The position numbers were made by a program, and so were the translations under genes. Shown here one piece after another: positions 52,958 to 61,325 of a stretch of 64,000 nucleotides of DNA. The notes under the pieces are model-generated. The model ran no database searches. It was not told the origin of the DNA and was given only the letters and a program-made list of their open reading frames with translations. Every line of letters starts with the position of its first letter. The first letter of the stretch is position 1. Source of the stretch: [Zimmermannella] alba NBRC 15616 (GTDB lineage Bacteria; Actinomycetota; Actinomycetes; Actinomycetales; Microbacteriaceae); assembly GCF_001570905.1 (NCBI RefSeq), contig NZ_BCSO01000001.1, positions 248,001 through 312,000 on the forward strand, read 5' to 3'.

Positions 52958-53422
52958 GTGAAGATCGTGTCCCGACTCCGTGAGCGCCAGGCGCGGCGCA
53001 AACGTCGGGACGGCGTCCGCGGCGCCGGGCGTGTGCTTGTAGCCGCCTACGCCATCCTCGCCCTGGCGGCGCTTGGCAGAAGCGCAGTGCAGATTCTCGG
53101 CTCCTTCGCCACCGCACCCCTCGCCTACACGCTCTCCGCTGTCTCCGCAGTGATCTACCTCGTGGCAACGATCGCACTGGCGCAAGGGGAACGCGCACGT
53201 ACCCTCGCCTGGGGTGCTGTCGTCATCGAATTCATTGGCGTCGTGACGGTGGGGCTCATCTCAAGCCTCGCGCCTGAACTCTTCCCGAAGGACACCGTCT
53301 GGTCGCACTTCGGGCAAGGTTACGGCTATGTCCCCGCCATCCTGCCGGTCCTCGGAATGGCCTGGCTCGAGTCCAGCAAGCACGCCCCCTCACACGGGTC
53401 GCAAGGAGCCGCCACCTCATGA
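52958..53422 (+). CDS. Small membrane protein upstream of ribF
   Basis: 154 residues from GTG at 52958; a GTG at 52940, sharing a base with the previous stop, would add 6 residues. The N-terminus is strongly basic (RLRERQARRKRRDG), then about four hydrophobic helices (about 25-48, 53-75, 79-101, 115-135). No family is recognised. Proteins of this layout (cytoplasmic Arg cluster plus four helices) occur in actinobacterial ribF neighbourhoods. A GATACT stretch lies 8 nt before the GTG. Its stop overlaps the ribF ATG by 4 nt. Confidence 0.7.
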   Translation: MKIVSRLRERQARRKRRDGVRGAGRVLVAAYAILALAALGRSAVQILGSFATAPLAYTLSAVSAVIYLVATIALAQGERARTLAWGAVVIEFIGVVTVGLISSLAPELFPKDTVWSHFGQGYGYVPAILPVLGMAWLESSKHAPSHGSQGAATS

Positions 53423-54399
53423 TGATCATCCACGACCCGAGCGAGCTGCCGGAGGACGTTGCCGGGACCGCGCTCATGATCGGCAAGTTCGACGGCGTCC
53501 ACCGCGGCCACCGAGAGCTCGCCGCGCGACTGCAGCGTGCCGCCGTTGAGCACGGACTCCTGAGCCTCGCGGTGACCTTCGACCGTCATCCGCTCGAGCT
53601 CTTCGCCCCCGAGCACGCACCGAAGCCCGTCTGCTCGCTACAGGAAAAGCTCGAACTGCTCGCAGAAGCGGGCTTCGAAGCAACGCTCGTGATGCCGTTT
53701 ACGCGCGAACTCGCTGCGGTTGAGGCGGAGGCGTTCCTCCGTGACATCCTCGTTGCTGCGCTCCGCGCGCGAATTATCCTCGTCGGCGAAGACTTCAAGT
53801 TCGGCAATCAGGGGCGCGGCGATATCGACATGCTGGCTGCTCACGCAGACGAACTCGGCTACGAGCTCATGGTCACGGCAGACCAGGCAGGGCCGGGTGG
53901 ACGCCGAGCATCCTCCACCTGGGTGCGTCAGCTCCTCGACGAGGGCAATGTGGGCGCCTGCGCCGAGGTGCTTGGCCGCGACCACATCCTCGAGGGCATC
54001 GTTGTCCACGGTGCTCAGCGCGGACGTGAACTCGGCTTCCCGACTGCAAACCTTTCGCCTGACCTTGAGGGTTATATTCCGGCGGATGGCGTGTATGCGG
54101 GTTGGCTGGATGACGGCGAACGCGTGTATCCGGCCGCAATCTCCGTCGGAGACAACCCCACCTTCGAGGGCGTCCCCGCCAAGCAGGTCGAAGCACACGT
54201 CATCGACGAAACCCTTGACCTCTACGACCGCCGCGTGCGCGTCGCCTTCGTTGAGCGACTGCGTGGGATGGAGCGTTTCGACGGCCTGCCCGCGCTCATT
54301 GCGCGCATGCACCAGGACGTCGACGAAGCGCGCGAGCTGCTCGCGAAGACGCCGACACCGCGCGTCCGAGCATCACTTGCTGCACAGCGGCAGGACTAG
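53419..54399 (+). CDS. ribF: Bifunctional riboflavin kinase/FAD synthetase
   Basis: 326 residues. The N-terminal FMN adenylyltransferase domain has GKFDGVHRGHREL (about 22-34; HxGH-type) and LVGEDFKFGNQGRGD (about 119-133). The C-terminal flavokinase domain begins at about 190 with GRELGFPTANL (about 205-215) and DGVYAGW. It phosphorylates riboflavin to FMN and adenylates FMN to FAD. It ends the truB operon. A riboswitch is neither needed nor seen here. Confidence 0.96.
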   Translation: MMIIHDPSELPEDVAGTALMIGKFDGVHRGHRELAARLQRAAVEHGLLSLAVTFDRHPLELFAPEHAPKPVCSLQEKLELLAEAGFEATLVMPFTRELAAVEAEAFLRDILVAALRARIILVGEDFKFGNQGRGDIDMLAAHADELGYELMVTADQAGPGGRRASSTWVRQLLDEGNVGACAEVLGRDHILEGIVVHGAQRGRELGFPTANLSPDLEGYIPADGVYAGWLDDGERVYPAAISVGDNPTFEGVPAKQVEAHVIDETLDLYDRRVRVAFVERLRGMERFDGLPALIARMHQDVDEARELLAKTPTPRVRASLAAQRQD

Positions 54400-54429
54400 C
54401 GCCCCAATCAGAGCGGGACGCGCGGAGTC

Positions 54430-55143
54430 TTAGTGCTCGCAGGCGGACTCGGACGTTTCCCCCGGGCGCACAATGCGCTGCTCGGTCGTGCTCACCGGCA
54501 CGAGCTCGAGGCGGCGACGGTCGAAGACGTGCATCGTGAGCTCGCCAGCGCTCGCTTCAATACGCGGGCCCTTGCCAAGCTGCCAGCGAGCATCCACAGC
54601 ACTCAGTGTGTACGAACGAGCGAGCGTACGGCCGTGGCCCGGCACGCGAAGACGGTTGAGTACAACAGCAGCCGTCGAACGGGGGCTCAAACGGATGTCA
54701 GCGCCGACCGCCTCAGACATGTCGTACGCGTGGACGATCGCTTCGGTGAGCTCAATGATCGAGACGCGCTGGCGGCCACGGACCTTGTTGTCTGCGATGG
54801 CGCGAAGCTCCTGTGCGAGCTCTGGCACCGGACGCGAACCAATCTCGCGGCCAATCTCGGCGATCGCGTGACTGGGGGAGAAGTGCTTGCCGAAGTAGGC
54901 ACCAGCACCGCTGGCAATCATCGACCAGCGCGTGGTGCCAAGGCGCCAAATGAGGTGACCGGCAACATCGCGGACGCGCCACTCCGAGCACATGCTCGGG
55001 GCATCCCATGCGGCGTCATCGAGCGAGAGCAACATGGCCGCGGTACGGTCGAGCGTCGTCGCAATGTGTGCGCTCCAGTCGCCAGAAACGCGACTCGACG
55101 GCGTGAAGTACGGCCGGGGTTGCGAAATGGGAGCGTCAGACAC
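54430..55143 (-). CDS. DinB/MDMPI-type (mycothiol-dependent maleylpyruvate isomerase family) protein
   Basis: 237 residues from GTG at 55141-55143; the longer frame (60 more codons) is Arg-rich noise and lies upstream of the -10 box. The N-terminal four-helix part shows WDAPSMCSEWRVRDVAGHLIWRLG (about 42-65), the metal-binding histidine pattern of the MDMPI N domain (TIGR03083-like). Such proteins use mycothiol, or are related by fold only; substrate unknown. A histidine near the motif IVHAYDM (about 138) would be a second ligand. The C-terminus resembles the MDMPI C domain (GPRIEASAGELTMHVFDRR). Confidence 0.82.
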   Translation of the reverse strand: MSDAPISQPRPYFTPSSRVSGDWSAHIATTLDRTAAMLLSLDDAAWDAPSMCSEWRVRDVAGHLIWRLGTTRWSMIASGAGAYFGKHFSPSHAIAEIGREIGSRPVPELAQELRAIADNKVRGRQRVSIIELTEAIVHAYDMSEAVGADIRLSPRSTAAVVLNRLRVPGHGRTLARSYTLSAVDARWQLGKGPRIEASAGELTMHVFDRRRLELVPVSTTEQRIVRPGETSESACEH

Positions 55144-55149
55144 GCGTCG

Positions 55150-55155
55150 AGTATC
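55150..55155 (-). promoter_or_regulatory. -10 box of the DinB/MDMPI gene
   Basis: GATACT on the minus strand, 6 nt before the GTG start. The box is less perfect than others but has the same spacing. Confidence 0.4.
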
Positions 55156-55203
55156 GCAGATGTTTGCTCGAGAGCTGCTGAAGGTCCGCGACACGCGACG
55201 GCA

Positions 55204-55223
55204 TACGGGAAATCCCGTAGACT
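55204..55223 (+). promoter_or_regulatory. SNF2 helicase promoter with an overlapping palindrome
   Basis: TACGGGA-AA-TCCCGTA (55204-55219) is a perfect inverted repeat whose last TA begins the -10 box TAGACT (55218-55223). A dimeric repressor bound there would block the promoter. The leader to the ATG is about 135 nt. Confidence 0.5.
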
Positions 55224-55226
55224 TGT

Positions 55227-55276
55227 GGCGCCGCAATCGCTGTTGGCCTGATCTGTTCCGCCACGATTGCCGCGCC
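55227..55276 (+). other. Inverted repeat in the SNF2 helicase leader
   Basis: GGCGCCGCAATCG (55227-55239) pairs with CGATTGCCGCGCC (55264-55276) at 12 of 13 positions around a 24-nt loop. It begins 4 nt after the -10 box and would form near the 5' end of the transcript. No known riboswitch or small RNA is recognised. The rest of the leader to 55363 shows only AGGAGGGG before the ATG. Confidence 0.45.
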
Positions 55277-55363
55277 GCGTTGTGCTCGCGTGCGGTGTCT
55301 GCCTTCTTCGCCCGCCGAGCCACACAGGTGTTCTCCCATTCCGCAGTGCATTAGAGGAGGGGC

Positions 55364-57520
55364 ATGGCTGGCAAGGCCCGCGCCCGAGGTGCTTCACGCG
55401 CCAACAACCGTCACCGTCGAGCAGTCGATAACGAGGGTGTCATCCCGCAGCTTGCGCGCGCCGCGCGCGAGGTAGAGGCGGCTGCCCAGCGCGGTCGTCT
55501 CTCGCCTGCGAACCGCACGAAGTTCCAGGTGGTTGCCCTCCTCATGCGTGAAGAGCGCGCGAAGGCCCGTGAGGGGCAGGAGCTCAGCGACCACGAGCGG
55601 GCAGATGCGCTCAAGCGCCTCGATGGCCTCGCCTCGATCCTCGCGAAGACCGCAGCACGCGACCCTTCCCTCATCCAGCTTCTCGCACCCGAAACCCCCA
55701 TCACGGAGCAGGGCCGGAAGCTGCGCAAGCAGATGCTCTTCGCAGGCGGCGTCGACATTGTTGCCGACGACGAACCCGAGACTCCCGCCACGCGTGCAGC
55801 AAAGATCGTGCCGCCGGAGATCGCTGAGCGTCAGGTGCTCCCGGTGAGCGTCCGTTCGCGCGTGCGCTCAAACCCCTTCCTCGAGCCGAAGCTCGACAAG
55901 CTTGAGCCGGTCGTTCCCCGCTACTCGCGCCTGCGTGACTGGGAACTCCTTGGCCCTCTCCTGCGTGCGTTCGAGCAGGGCGCCGGTGGTGGATCCGCGT
56001 GCATGCCGCTTCCGGAGGTGCCGAAGCACGACCGCATCACCCCCAAGGGCCTCGAGCTCATGCCGCACCAGGCGCGCTTCGCTGAGGCGGTCAAGCGCGG
56101 CCACCGCACCTTCCTCCTCGCCGATGAACCGGGCCTCGGCAAGACCGCGCAGTCGGTGCTCGCAGCATCCATCGCCCAGGCGTATCCACTGCTTGTCGTT
56201 GTGCCGAACGTCGTCAAGACGAACTGGGCGCGCGAAGTTGAGCGCTGGACGCCGCAGCGTCGCGCCACGGTCATTAGCGGTGACGGTGCGGATGTCGACG
56301 CCTTCGCCGACGTGTTCATTGTGAACTACGAGATCCTCGACCGTCACCTCGGCTGGCTTTCGCAGCTCGGCATCAAGGGCATGATCGTCGACGAAGCGCA
56401 CTTCATTAAGAACCTGCAGTCGCAGCGCTCGCGCCTCGTCATGCAGCTCGCGCGCGGCGTCCGCGAACGCGTCCCCGGGTCTGAACCGCTCCTCATGGCG
56501 CTCACCGGTACGCCCCTCATCAACGACGTCGAGGACTTCAAGGCGATTTGGCGCTTCCTCGGCTGGCTCGATGACCAGGACCGCCCCTCGCCGAAGTTGC
56601 TCGACCGCCTCGACCAGGATGGCCTTGTGCCAAGCGACCACGGCTTCCTCGCCGCGGCACGCCAAGCCGTCATCGACCAGGGCATCGTGCGTCGTCGCAA
56701 GATCGACGTCGCGAAGGACCTCCCGGCGAAGCGTGTCGTCGACATGCCCGTGGAACTGGACACGGCCGAAACGAAGTCGATTCAGCAGGCCGAACGCTCG
56801 CTCGTGTCGCGTCTGCTGGGCCGCTACGAGCGGATGATCGCCGCCGCTGGTCTTCCGAGCGGCACGATCGACGTCGAGCGCCTGCGCATGATTGCCCGTC
56901 AGGAGGTCGAGGAATCGAAGGCGCAGAGCTCGGGCGAATCGATCTTCTCGATGCTGCGCCGTCTCGGCCTTGCGAAGGCAGAACTCGCCGCCGAATACAC
57001 CGCGCAGCTCGCGCGCTCGGCCGGCAAGGTCGTGTTTTTCGCGAAGCACATTGAAGCGATGGACCGTGCTGAAGCCGTTTTCGCGGACCAGGGCCTGCGA
57101 TCGGTGTCGATCCGCGGTGACCAGAGCTCGAGCGCACGTGAAAAGGCGATCGCTGTCTTCCAAAACGACCCCGAGGTGCAGGTCGTCGTCTGCTCGCTCA
57201 TGGCAGCAGGTGTTGGCCTCAACCTCCAGGCGGCGTCGGACGTCGTCCTCGCTGAGCTCAGCTGGACTGCCGCCGAGCAGCAGCAGGCGATCGACCGCGT
57301 CCACCGCATCGGTCAGGAAGAGCCCGTGACGGCGTGGCGCATTGTGGCCGCGCAAACGATTGACGCGCGCATCGCCGAACTCATCGACGCGAAGCAGGGC
57401 CTCGCCGCTCGCGCACTCGATGGCGATGAGCACAGTGACGACTCGCACGATTCCATCCAGGTGGATGCACTCGCGGCGCTGCTGCGCGAAACGCTGGAGG
57501 CACGCGCAACGCGTTCTTAG
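55364..57520 (+). CDS. SNF2-family DEAH-box helicase/ATPase
   Basis: 718 residues, ATG at 55364 after AGGAGGGG. Residues 1-230 are basic and partly helical. The SNF2 ATPase follows: Walker A LADEPGLGKTAQSVL (about 252-266), motif Ia VVVPNVVKTNW, DEAH box VDEAHFIKN (about 342-350), motif III ALTGTPLIND, and the helicase C half with FFAKHIEAMDRAEAVF and motif VI QAIDRVHRIGQEEPV (about 640-654). The family moves along double-stranded DNA; the RapA/HepA and SMARCAL1 branches are closest. An insertion between the halves (about 470-530) is normal. The gene stands alone with promoter and terminator. Confidence 0.92.
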   Translation: MAGKARARGASRANNRHRRAVDNEGVIPQLARAAREVEAAAQRGRLSPANRTKFQVVALLMREERAKAREGQELSDHERADALKRLDGLASILAKTAARDPSLIQLLAPETPITEQGRKLRKQMLFAGGVDIVADDEPETPATRAAKIVPPEIAERQVLPVSVRSRVRSNPFLEPKLDKLEPVVPRYSRLRDWELLGPLLRAFEQGAGGGSACMPLPEVPKHDRITPKGLELMPHQARFAEAVKRGHRTFLLADEPGLGKTAQSVLAASIAQAYPLLVVVPNVVKTNWAREVERWTPQRRATVISGDGADVDAFADVFIVNYEILDRHLGWLSQLGIKGMIVDEAHFIKNLQSQRSRLVMQLARGVRERVPGSEPLLMALTGTPLINDVEDFKAIWRFLGWLDDQDRPSPKLLDRLDQDGLVPSDHGFLAAARQAVIDQGIVRRRKIDVAKDLPAKRVVDMPVELDTAETKSIQQAERSLVSRLLGRYERMIAAAGLPSGTIDVERLRMIARQEVEESKAQSSGESIFSMLRRLGLAKAELAAEYTAQLARSAGKVVFFAKHIEAMDRAEAVFADQGLRSVSIRGDQSSSAREKAIAVFQNDPEVQVVVCSLMAAGVGLNLQAASDVVLAELSWTAAEQQQAIDRVHRIGQEEPVTAWRIVAAQTIDARIAELIDAKQGLAARALDGDEHSDDSHDSIQVDALAALLRETLEARATRS

Positions 57521-57538
57521 AGCTTTGCACTTGCGCCC

Positions 57539-57588
57539 GAAACTGCCCGTTTCCCTTGGACTCTTGCCCACGGGGAACGGGCAGTTTC
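57539..57588. terminator. 17-bp hairpin terminator after the SNF2 gene
   Basis: GAAACTGCCCGTTTCCC (57539-57555) pairs with GGGGAACGGGCAGTTTC (57572-57588) with one G-U pair, loop 16. TTTCTAT follows. It separates the helicase from aspA. Confidence 0.8.
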
Positions 57589-57594
57589 TATGGG

Positions 57595-57600
57595 TAGGCT
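57595..57600 (+). promoter_or_regulatory. -10 box of aspA
   Basis: TAGGCT, 52 nt before the aspA ATG; the leader holds AGGAGG near 57639. Confidence 0.45.
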
Positions 57601-57652
57601 GGATCGCTGAGGATTCATCCACTACGAGTGCTTCGCTAGGAGGCCTTTCACT

Positions 57653-59173
57653 ATGATCGATCTCGATAACCCGCTCCGCGCTGAGTCGGACAACTACCGA
57701 ACCGAGCGGGACTCGCTTGGGGAACTTCAGATCCCCGCCGAGGCTTATTGGGGCATCAACACGGCACGTGCCGTCGAAAACTTCGCGATCTCTCGCCGTC
57801 CGGTGAGCGTCTACCCGGACTTCGTGATCGCTTACGCACAGGTCAAGCAGGCCGCTGCTCGCGCCAACCGTGAGATTGGCGTGCTCGACGAAGAGCGTGC
57901 AGACCTCATCGACCGCGCCTGCCAGGACATCATCGACGGCAAGCTCCACGAGCAGTTCGTCGTCGGCGTCGTGCAGGGTGGTGCTGGTACCTCTACGAAC
58001 ATGAACGCGAACGAGGTCATCGCGAACCGCGGTCTCGAGCTCGCTGGCCGCCCCTTCGGCGACTACGAGTTCCTCTCGCCGAACGATCACGTGAACCGTT
58101 CACAGTCGACGAACGACACCTACCCCTCGGCAGTGAAGATTGCGCTCGTCCACACGGTCACGCGCCTCATCGCTGAGTACGAGCTCCTCCAGAACGCCTT
58201 CGCCATGAAGGGCCTCGAGTTCAAGCACATCCTGAAGATTGGTCGCACCCAGCTTCAGGACGCCGTGCCGATGACGCTCGGCCAGGAGTTCAACGCTTTC
58301 GCTACGACGCTCGGTGAGGACGTCCAGCGCCTTCGCGACGTGCTTCCGCTCCTCCTCGAGCTCAACCTCGGCGCGACCGCGATCGGTACCGGTATTGCCG
58401 CTGACTCGGCCTACGCTCCGGCCGTCATCCGCCACCTCCGCGAGATCACCGGCTACGAGCAGCTCGTCACCGCACGTGACCTCATCGAGGCCACGAGTGA
58501 CACGGGCGTGTTCATGTCGCTCTCGAGCGTCATGAAGCGCACCGCCATGAAGCTCTCGAAGGTCTGCAACGACCTCCGCCTCCTCTCCTCGGGCCCGCAG
58601 GCCGGTCTCGGTGAGATCAACCTCCCGCCGCGCCAGGCTGGCTCGAGCATCATGCCGGGTAAGGTCAACCCGGTCATCCCGGAGGCCGTGAGCCAGGTTG
58701 CCTATGTCATCGCCGGTGCCGACGTCACCGTGTCGATGGCTTCGGAGGGCGGCCAGCTCCAGCTCAACGCCTTCGAGCCGGTCATCGCTCACACGCTCAT
58801 GCAGAACTCGACGTGGCTCCGCCGCGCAGCCCGCACGCTCCGCGTGAACTGCGTCACCGGCATCACCGCGAACGAAGAGCGCCTGCAGAACATGGTTGCC
58901 ACCTCGGTTGGCGTCATCACGGCCCTCATCCCGGTCATCGGTTACGCGCCGGCATCGAAGCTCGCGAAGGAGGCGCTGGCCTCGAACGCGAACGTGGCTG
59001 ATCTCGTGGTCGAGCGTGGCCTGCTCACTCGCGAAGAGGTCGAAGCAGCGCTCCAGCCGAAGAAGCTCTCGGGTGTCCAGCCTGAAACCGGCGCAATCCA
59101 GGTCATCTCGCCGGAAGACCTTGCGCAGCGTGAGGCTCGCCTCGACTCGCACGACCGTCTCGACCTGAGCTAG
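57653..59173 (+). CDS. aspA: Aspartate ammonia-lyase
   Basis: 506 residues, about 30 longer than the E. coli enzyme; the extra length is at both ends. It splits aspartate into fumarate and ammonia. The fumarase/aspartase superfamily signature GSSIMPGKVNPVIPE is at about 324-338, with the catalytic serine in the SSIM loop. Other sites are GGAGTSTNMNANEV (about 109-122), SQSTNDTYP (about 150-158) and GRTQLQDAVPMTLGQEF (about 198-214). The QLQDA sequence supports aspartase over fumarase, but the two are hard to separate by eye. Strong SD and own terminator. Confidence 0.93.
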   Translation: MIDLDNPLRAESDNYRTERDSLGELQIPAEAYWGINTARAVENFAISRRPVSVYPDFVIAYAQVKQAAARANREIGVLDEERADLIDRACQDIIDGKLHEQFVVGVVQGGAGTSTNMNANEVIANRGLELAGRPFGDYEFLSPNDHVNRSQSTNDTYPSAVKIALVHTVTRLIAEYELLQNAFAMKGLEFKHILKIGRTQLQDAVPMTLGQEFNAFATTLGEDVQRLRDVLPLLLELNLGATAIGTGIAADSAYAPAVIRHLREITGYEQLVTARDLIEATSDTGVFMSLSSVMKRTAMKLSKVCNDLRLLSSGPQAGLGEINLPPRQAGSSIMPGKVNPVIPEAVSQVAYVIAGADVTVSMASEGGQLQLNAFEPVIAHTLMQNSTWLRRAARTLRVNCVTGITANEERLQNMVATSVGVITALIPVIGYAPASKLAKEALASNANVADLVVERGLLTREEVEAALQPKKLSGVQPETGAIQVISPEDLAQREARLDSHDRLDLS

Positions 59174-59180
59174 TCGGCTC

Positions 59181-59229
59181 GACACGAAGAAGGCCCCCGT
59201 ACCTTGTGTGCGGGGGCCTTCTTCGTGTC
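59181..59229. terminator. Perfect 19-bp bidirectional terminator
   Basis: GACACGAAGAAGGCCCCCG (59181-59199), loop 11, and the exact complement (59211-59229). It lies between aspA and the convergent YtxH-like gene. Confidence 0.85.
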
Positions 59230-59269
59230 TCGGCGCGTGGTAGCGAACCACGGGCCGAGACCCAGAGGC

Positions 59270-59839
59270 TTACTTGCCGTCGTGCTCGGTGGGGGAGACC
59301 ATGTCGTCGTCTTCGTCGTCTTCCCACGTCTCGAGGGCGTCCTCGCGAGCGGCACCGAAACGAACGAACCCGTCGCTCGTGGCTTCACGGCTGCGTGCGA
59401 TCTCCTCGTCGATGCGGTTGCGCATTTCTTCGAGCTGCTCGGTTGAGTAGGCGCGGAGCTCTTCGCTGCGACGGCGGAGGTCCTCTGCCGTGAGCGTGAC
59501 CTTCGACTGGAGGTCTTCGGCCTGGGTCGTGAAGCGTTCGGCGAGGTCACGAGTACCACCGACGACAGTTTGGGCAAGCTGCTGGGCGCTTTCGCCAGCA
59601 CGGCCGAGGACGAGGCGACCTGCCTGTCCGCCTTCACCGCTGAGCTGACGGGCAGCCTGCGACACACGGGGAGTCGCGTTGTCGATCGCGCGCTGGGTGC
59701 TGGCCAAACCACGCTGCACCGGTGTGCTCGACGCAACATGGCGGGAGAACTGCTGGATCTGACGGTAGCGCTCGTGCCCAGCGCGGGCGCCGAGGACAAA
59801 ACCGACTCCGGCTCCGAGGAAGAAGATGACGCGGTTCAT
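59270..59839 (-). CDS. YtxH-like general stress/coiled-coil membrane protein
   Basis: 189 residues from the ATG at 59837-59839; a GTG three codons earlier lies closer to the TATCGT box. One short hydrophobic N-terminal segment (NRVIFFLGAGVGFVLGARAG, with the small-residue pattern of YtxH) is followed by about 150 residues of amphipathic helix rich in Gln, Arg, Ala and Glu, probably coiled coil, and an acidic tail (EDDEDDDMVSPTEHDGK). Family function unknown; YtxH relatives are induced by stress in Bacillus. It faces aspA and shares its terminator. Confidence 0.75.
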   Translation of the reverse strand: MNRVIFFLGAGVGFVLGARAGHERYRQIQQFSRHVASSTPVQRGLASTQRAIDNATPRVSQAARQLSGEGGQAGRLVLGRAGESAQQLAQTVVGGTRDLAERFTTQAEDLQSKVTLTAEDLRRRSEELRAYSTEQLEEMRNRIDEEIARSREATSDGFVRFGAAREDALETWEDDEDDDMVSPTEHDGK

Positions 59840-59846
59840 GTCTTTC

Positions 59847-59852
59847 ACGATA
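59847..59852 (-). promoter_or_regulatory. -10 box of the YtxH-like gene
   Basis: TATCGT on the minus strand, 7 nt before the ATG at 59839. Leaderless type. Confidence 0.45.
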
Positions 59853-59903
59853 CCGGTCCAAGGTCAGCGCGCGGTGCGTCGTCGAGATGACATGCGGACT
59901 GGG

Positions 59904-59909
59904 TACACT
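59904..59909 (+). promoter_or_regulatory. -10 box of the first PrsW gene
   Basis: TACACT, 25 nt before the ATG at 59935; GAGAGGGA serves as ribosome site. The divergent YtxH-like promoter is 50 nt away. Confidence 0.4.
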
Positions 59910-59934
59910 CGTTCGACGCGACGAGAGGGACGGG

Positions 59935-61176
59935 ATGCGATACATCGAAGAGACCGCACCGGGTCGCCGCGATGCCAGCAACAGCCTGTGGGTTGCGGTC
60001 GTTGGTGTGCTGCTCGTCTTTTTGCTCATCGTCGTTGGCTGGCTGCTCGTCACGCTCGAAGCGAGCGCGATCATCATGGCGCTGCCAGCAATGGTGCCGC
60101 TCGCGATCGTGCTTGGCTCGGCCTGGTGGCTTGACCGCTGGGAGCCTGAGCCTCGCCTGTTGCTTGCTCTCGGCCTTGTCTATGGCGCCGGTGCTTCTGT
60201 GCTCGGCACCCTCTGGGGTGGCAATCTCATGATGCGCGTCACCGGCAAAGCACTTGAGCTTCCGATCGGTGAAGCCATCGCGATCTCGGTGCAGGGCCCG
60301 GTTGTCGAGGAAGTGATGAAGGGCCTCGGCCTGCTCCTCATCCTCGCCATCGCGCGCCGCGAGTTTGACGGCCCCGTGGACGGCTTCATCTACGCCGCCA
60401 TGATCGGCGCTGGCTTCGCCTTCACCGAAAACATCCTCTACTTTGCGAATGCCGGTGAAGAGAGCCTCGTGTGGACGCTCGTCGTCCGCGGCATCCTCTC
60501 GCCGTTCGCGCACGCGCTCTTTACTGGCCTCGCCGGCATGGCGCTTGGATGGGCAGCTCGTTATGGCGGCACGTGGCGTGTCGTCGCGGGGTGGGTTGGC
60601 GGCACCGTGCTCGCGATTCTTGCCCACGCGTTCTGGAACACCGGTTCGGTGCTGCTCCTGCCGCTTGTCGGGGTTGACCCGTCGAACCCGGTGGCGTGGA
60701 TCGCGTTCTATGTGCTCGTGCAGATCCCGCTGTTCTGCGTCATCGTCTGGTTCCTCCTGCACCTTCGCGAGCGCGACCGCCGCATGACGAAGGCGCGCCT
60801 CGAGGAATACTGTGAAAAGGGCTGGTTTACCCCGAACGAGGTCGCCATGATCACCGACTGGGGATCCCGCGTGAAAGCGCTCCGGTGGGCGAAGCAAGGC
60901 GGCGACGAACGACACCGCGCCATGCGTGACTTCATCGAGGACGCCACGCGCCTCGCCTATGCACGCGAGCACGCACGAATCGACAAGCGTGACCCTGATC
61001 GTCGTCGCGTCGAGCGTTCGCTCCTGAAGCGCGTGCAGGAAGACCGTTCCCGCATCCAGCGGGCAGGAACGACAGCCACCGCGATTGCCGCAGCCGCCAC
61101 GGGACAGATCCCGATCATTCGCCAGGACGAGCCGACACTCCGTGACGAAGATCAGGCGCCCCTGACTCCCGCGTAA
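59935..61176 (+). CDS. PrsW-family intramembrane protease, copy 1
   Basis: 413 residues from the ATG at 59935; 16 upstream codons overlap the -10 box. About eight hydrophobic segments lie between about 18 and 285. PrsW motifs: VVEEVMKGLGLLL (EExxK, about 122-134), FAFTENILYF (about 161-170), the histidine in PFAHALFTGLAGM (about 192-204) and HAFWN (about 228-232), all at catalytic positions of the CPBP/PrsW metalloprotease type. B. subtilis PrsW starts cleavage of the anti-sigma factor RsiW. A cytoplasmic domain of about 120 residues with GWFTPNEVAMITDWGSRVKALRWAK follows; it is shared with the next gene. Confidence 0.88.
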   Translation: MRYIEETAPGRRDASNSLWVAVVGVLLVFLLIVVGWLLVTLEASAIIMALPAMVPLAIVLGSAWWLDRWEPEPRLLLALGLVYGAGASVLGTLWGGNLMMRVTGKALELPIGEAIAISVQGPVVEEVMKGLGLLLILAIARREFDGPVDGFIYAAMIGAGFAFTENILYFANAGEESLVWTLVVRGILSPFAHALFTGLAGMALGWAARYGGTWRVVAGWVGGTVLAILAHAFWNTGSVLLLPLVGVDPSNPVAWIAFYVLVQIPLFCVIVWFLLHLRERDRRMTKARLEEYCEKGWFTPNEVAMITDWGSRVKALRWAKQGGDERHRAMRDFIEDATRLAYAREHARIDKRDPDRRRVERSLLKRVQEDRSRIQRAGTTATAIAAAATGQIPIIRQDEPTLRDEDQAPLTPA

Positions 61177-61268
61177 TTCCTCCGTGCTGGGATTCACGAG
61201 TCTCCCTCGCAAGATGGAATCTCGCCGGATGCGCTTCGGCATGCAGTTTTCTCGACACACGCGGGCTT

Positions 61269-61274
61269 TACCCT
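61269..61274 (+). promoter_or_regulatory. -10 box of the second PrsW gene
   Basis: TACCCT, 51 nt before the GTG at 61326; GAGGAG is at about 61311-61316. The 149-nt gap after the first copy holds little else. Confidence 0.4.
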
Positions 61275-61325
61275 AGGTGCCCGGTGTCGCATTCGCGGCC
61301 CGCGTCCATCTGAGGAGTTTCATCT

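Noticed and set aside
53419-54399. FMN riboswitch near ribF
   Set aside because: ribF is translationally coupled to the upstream gene and there is no leader to hold an aptamer.
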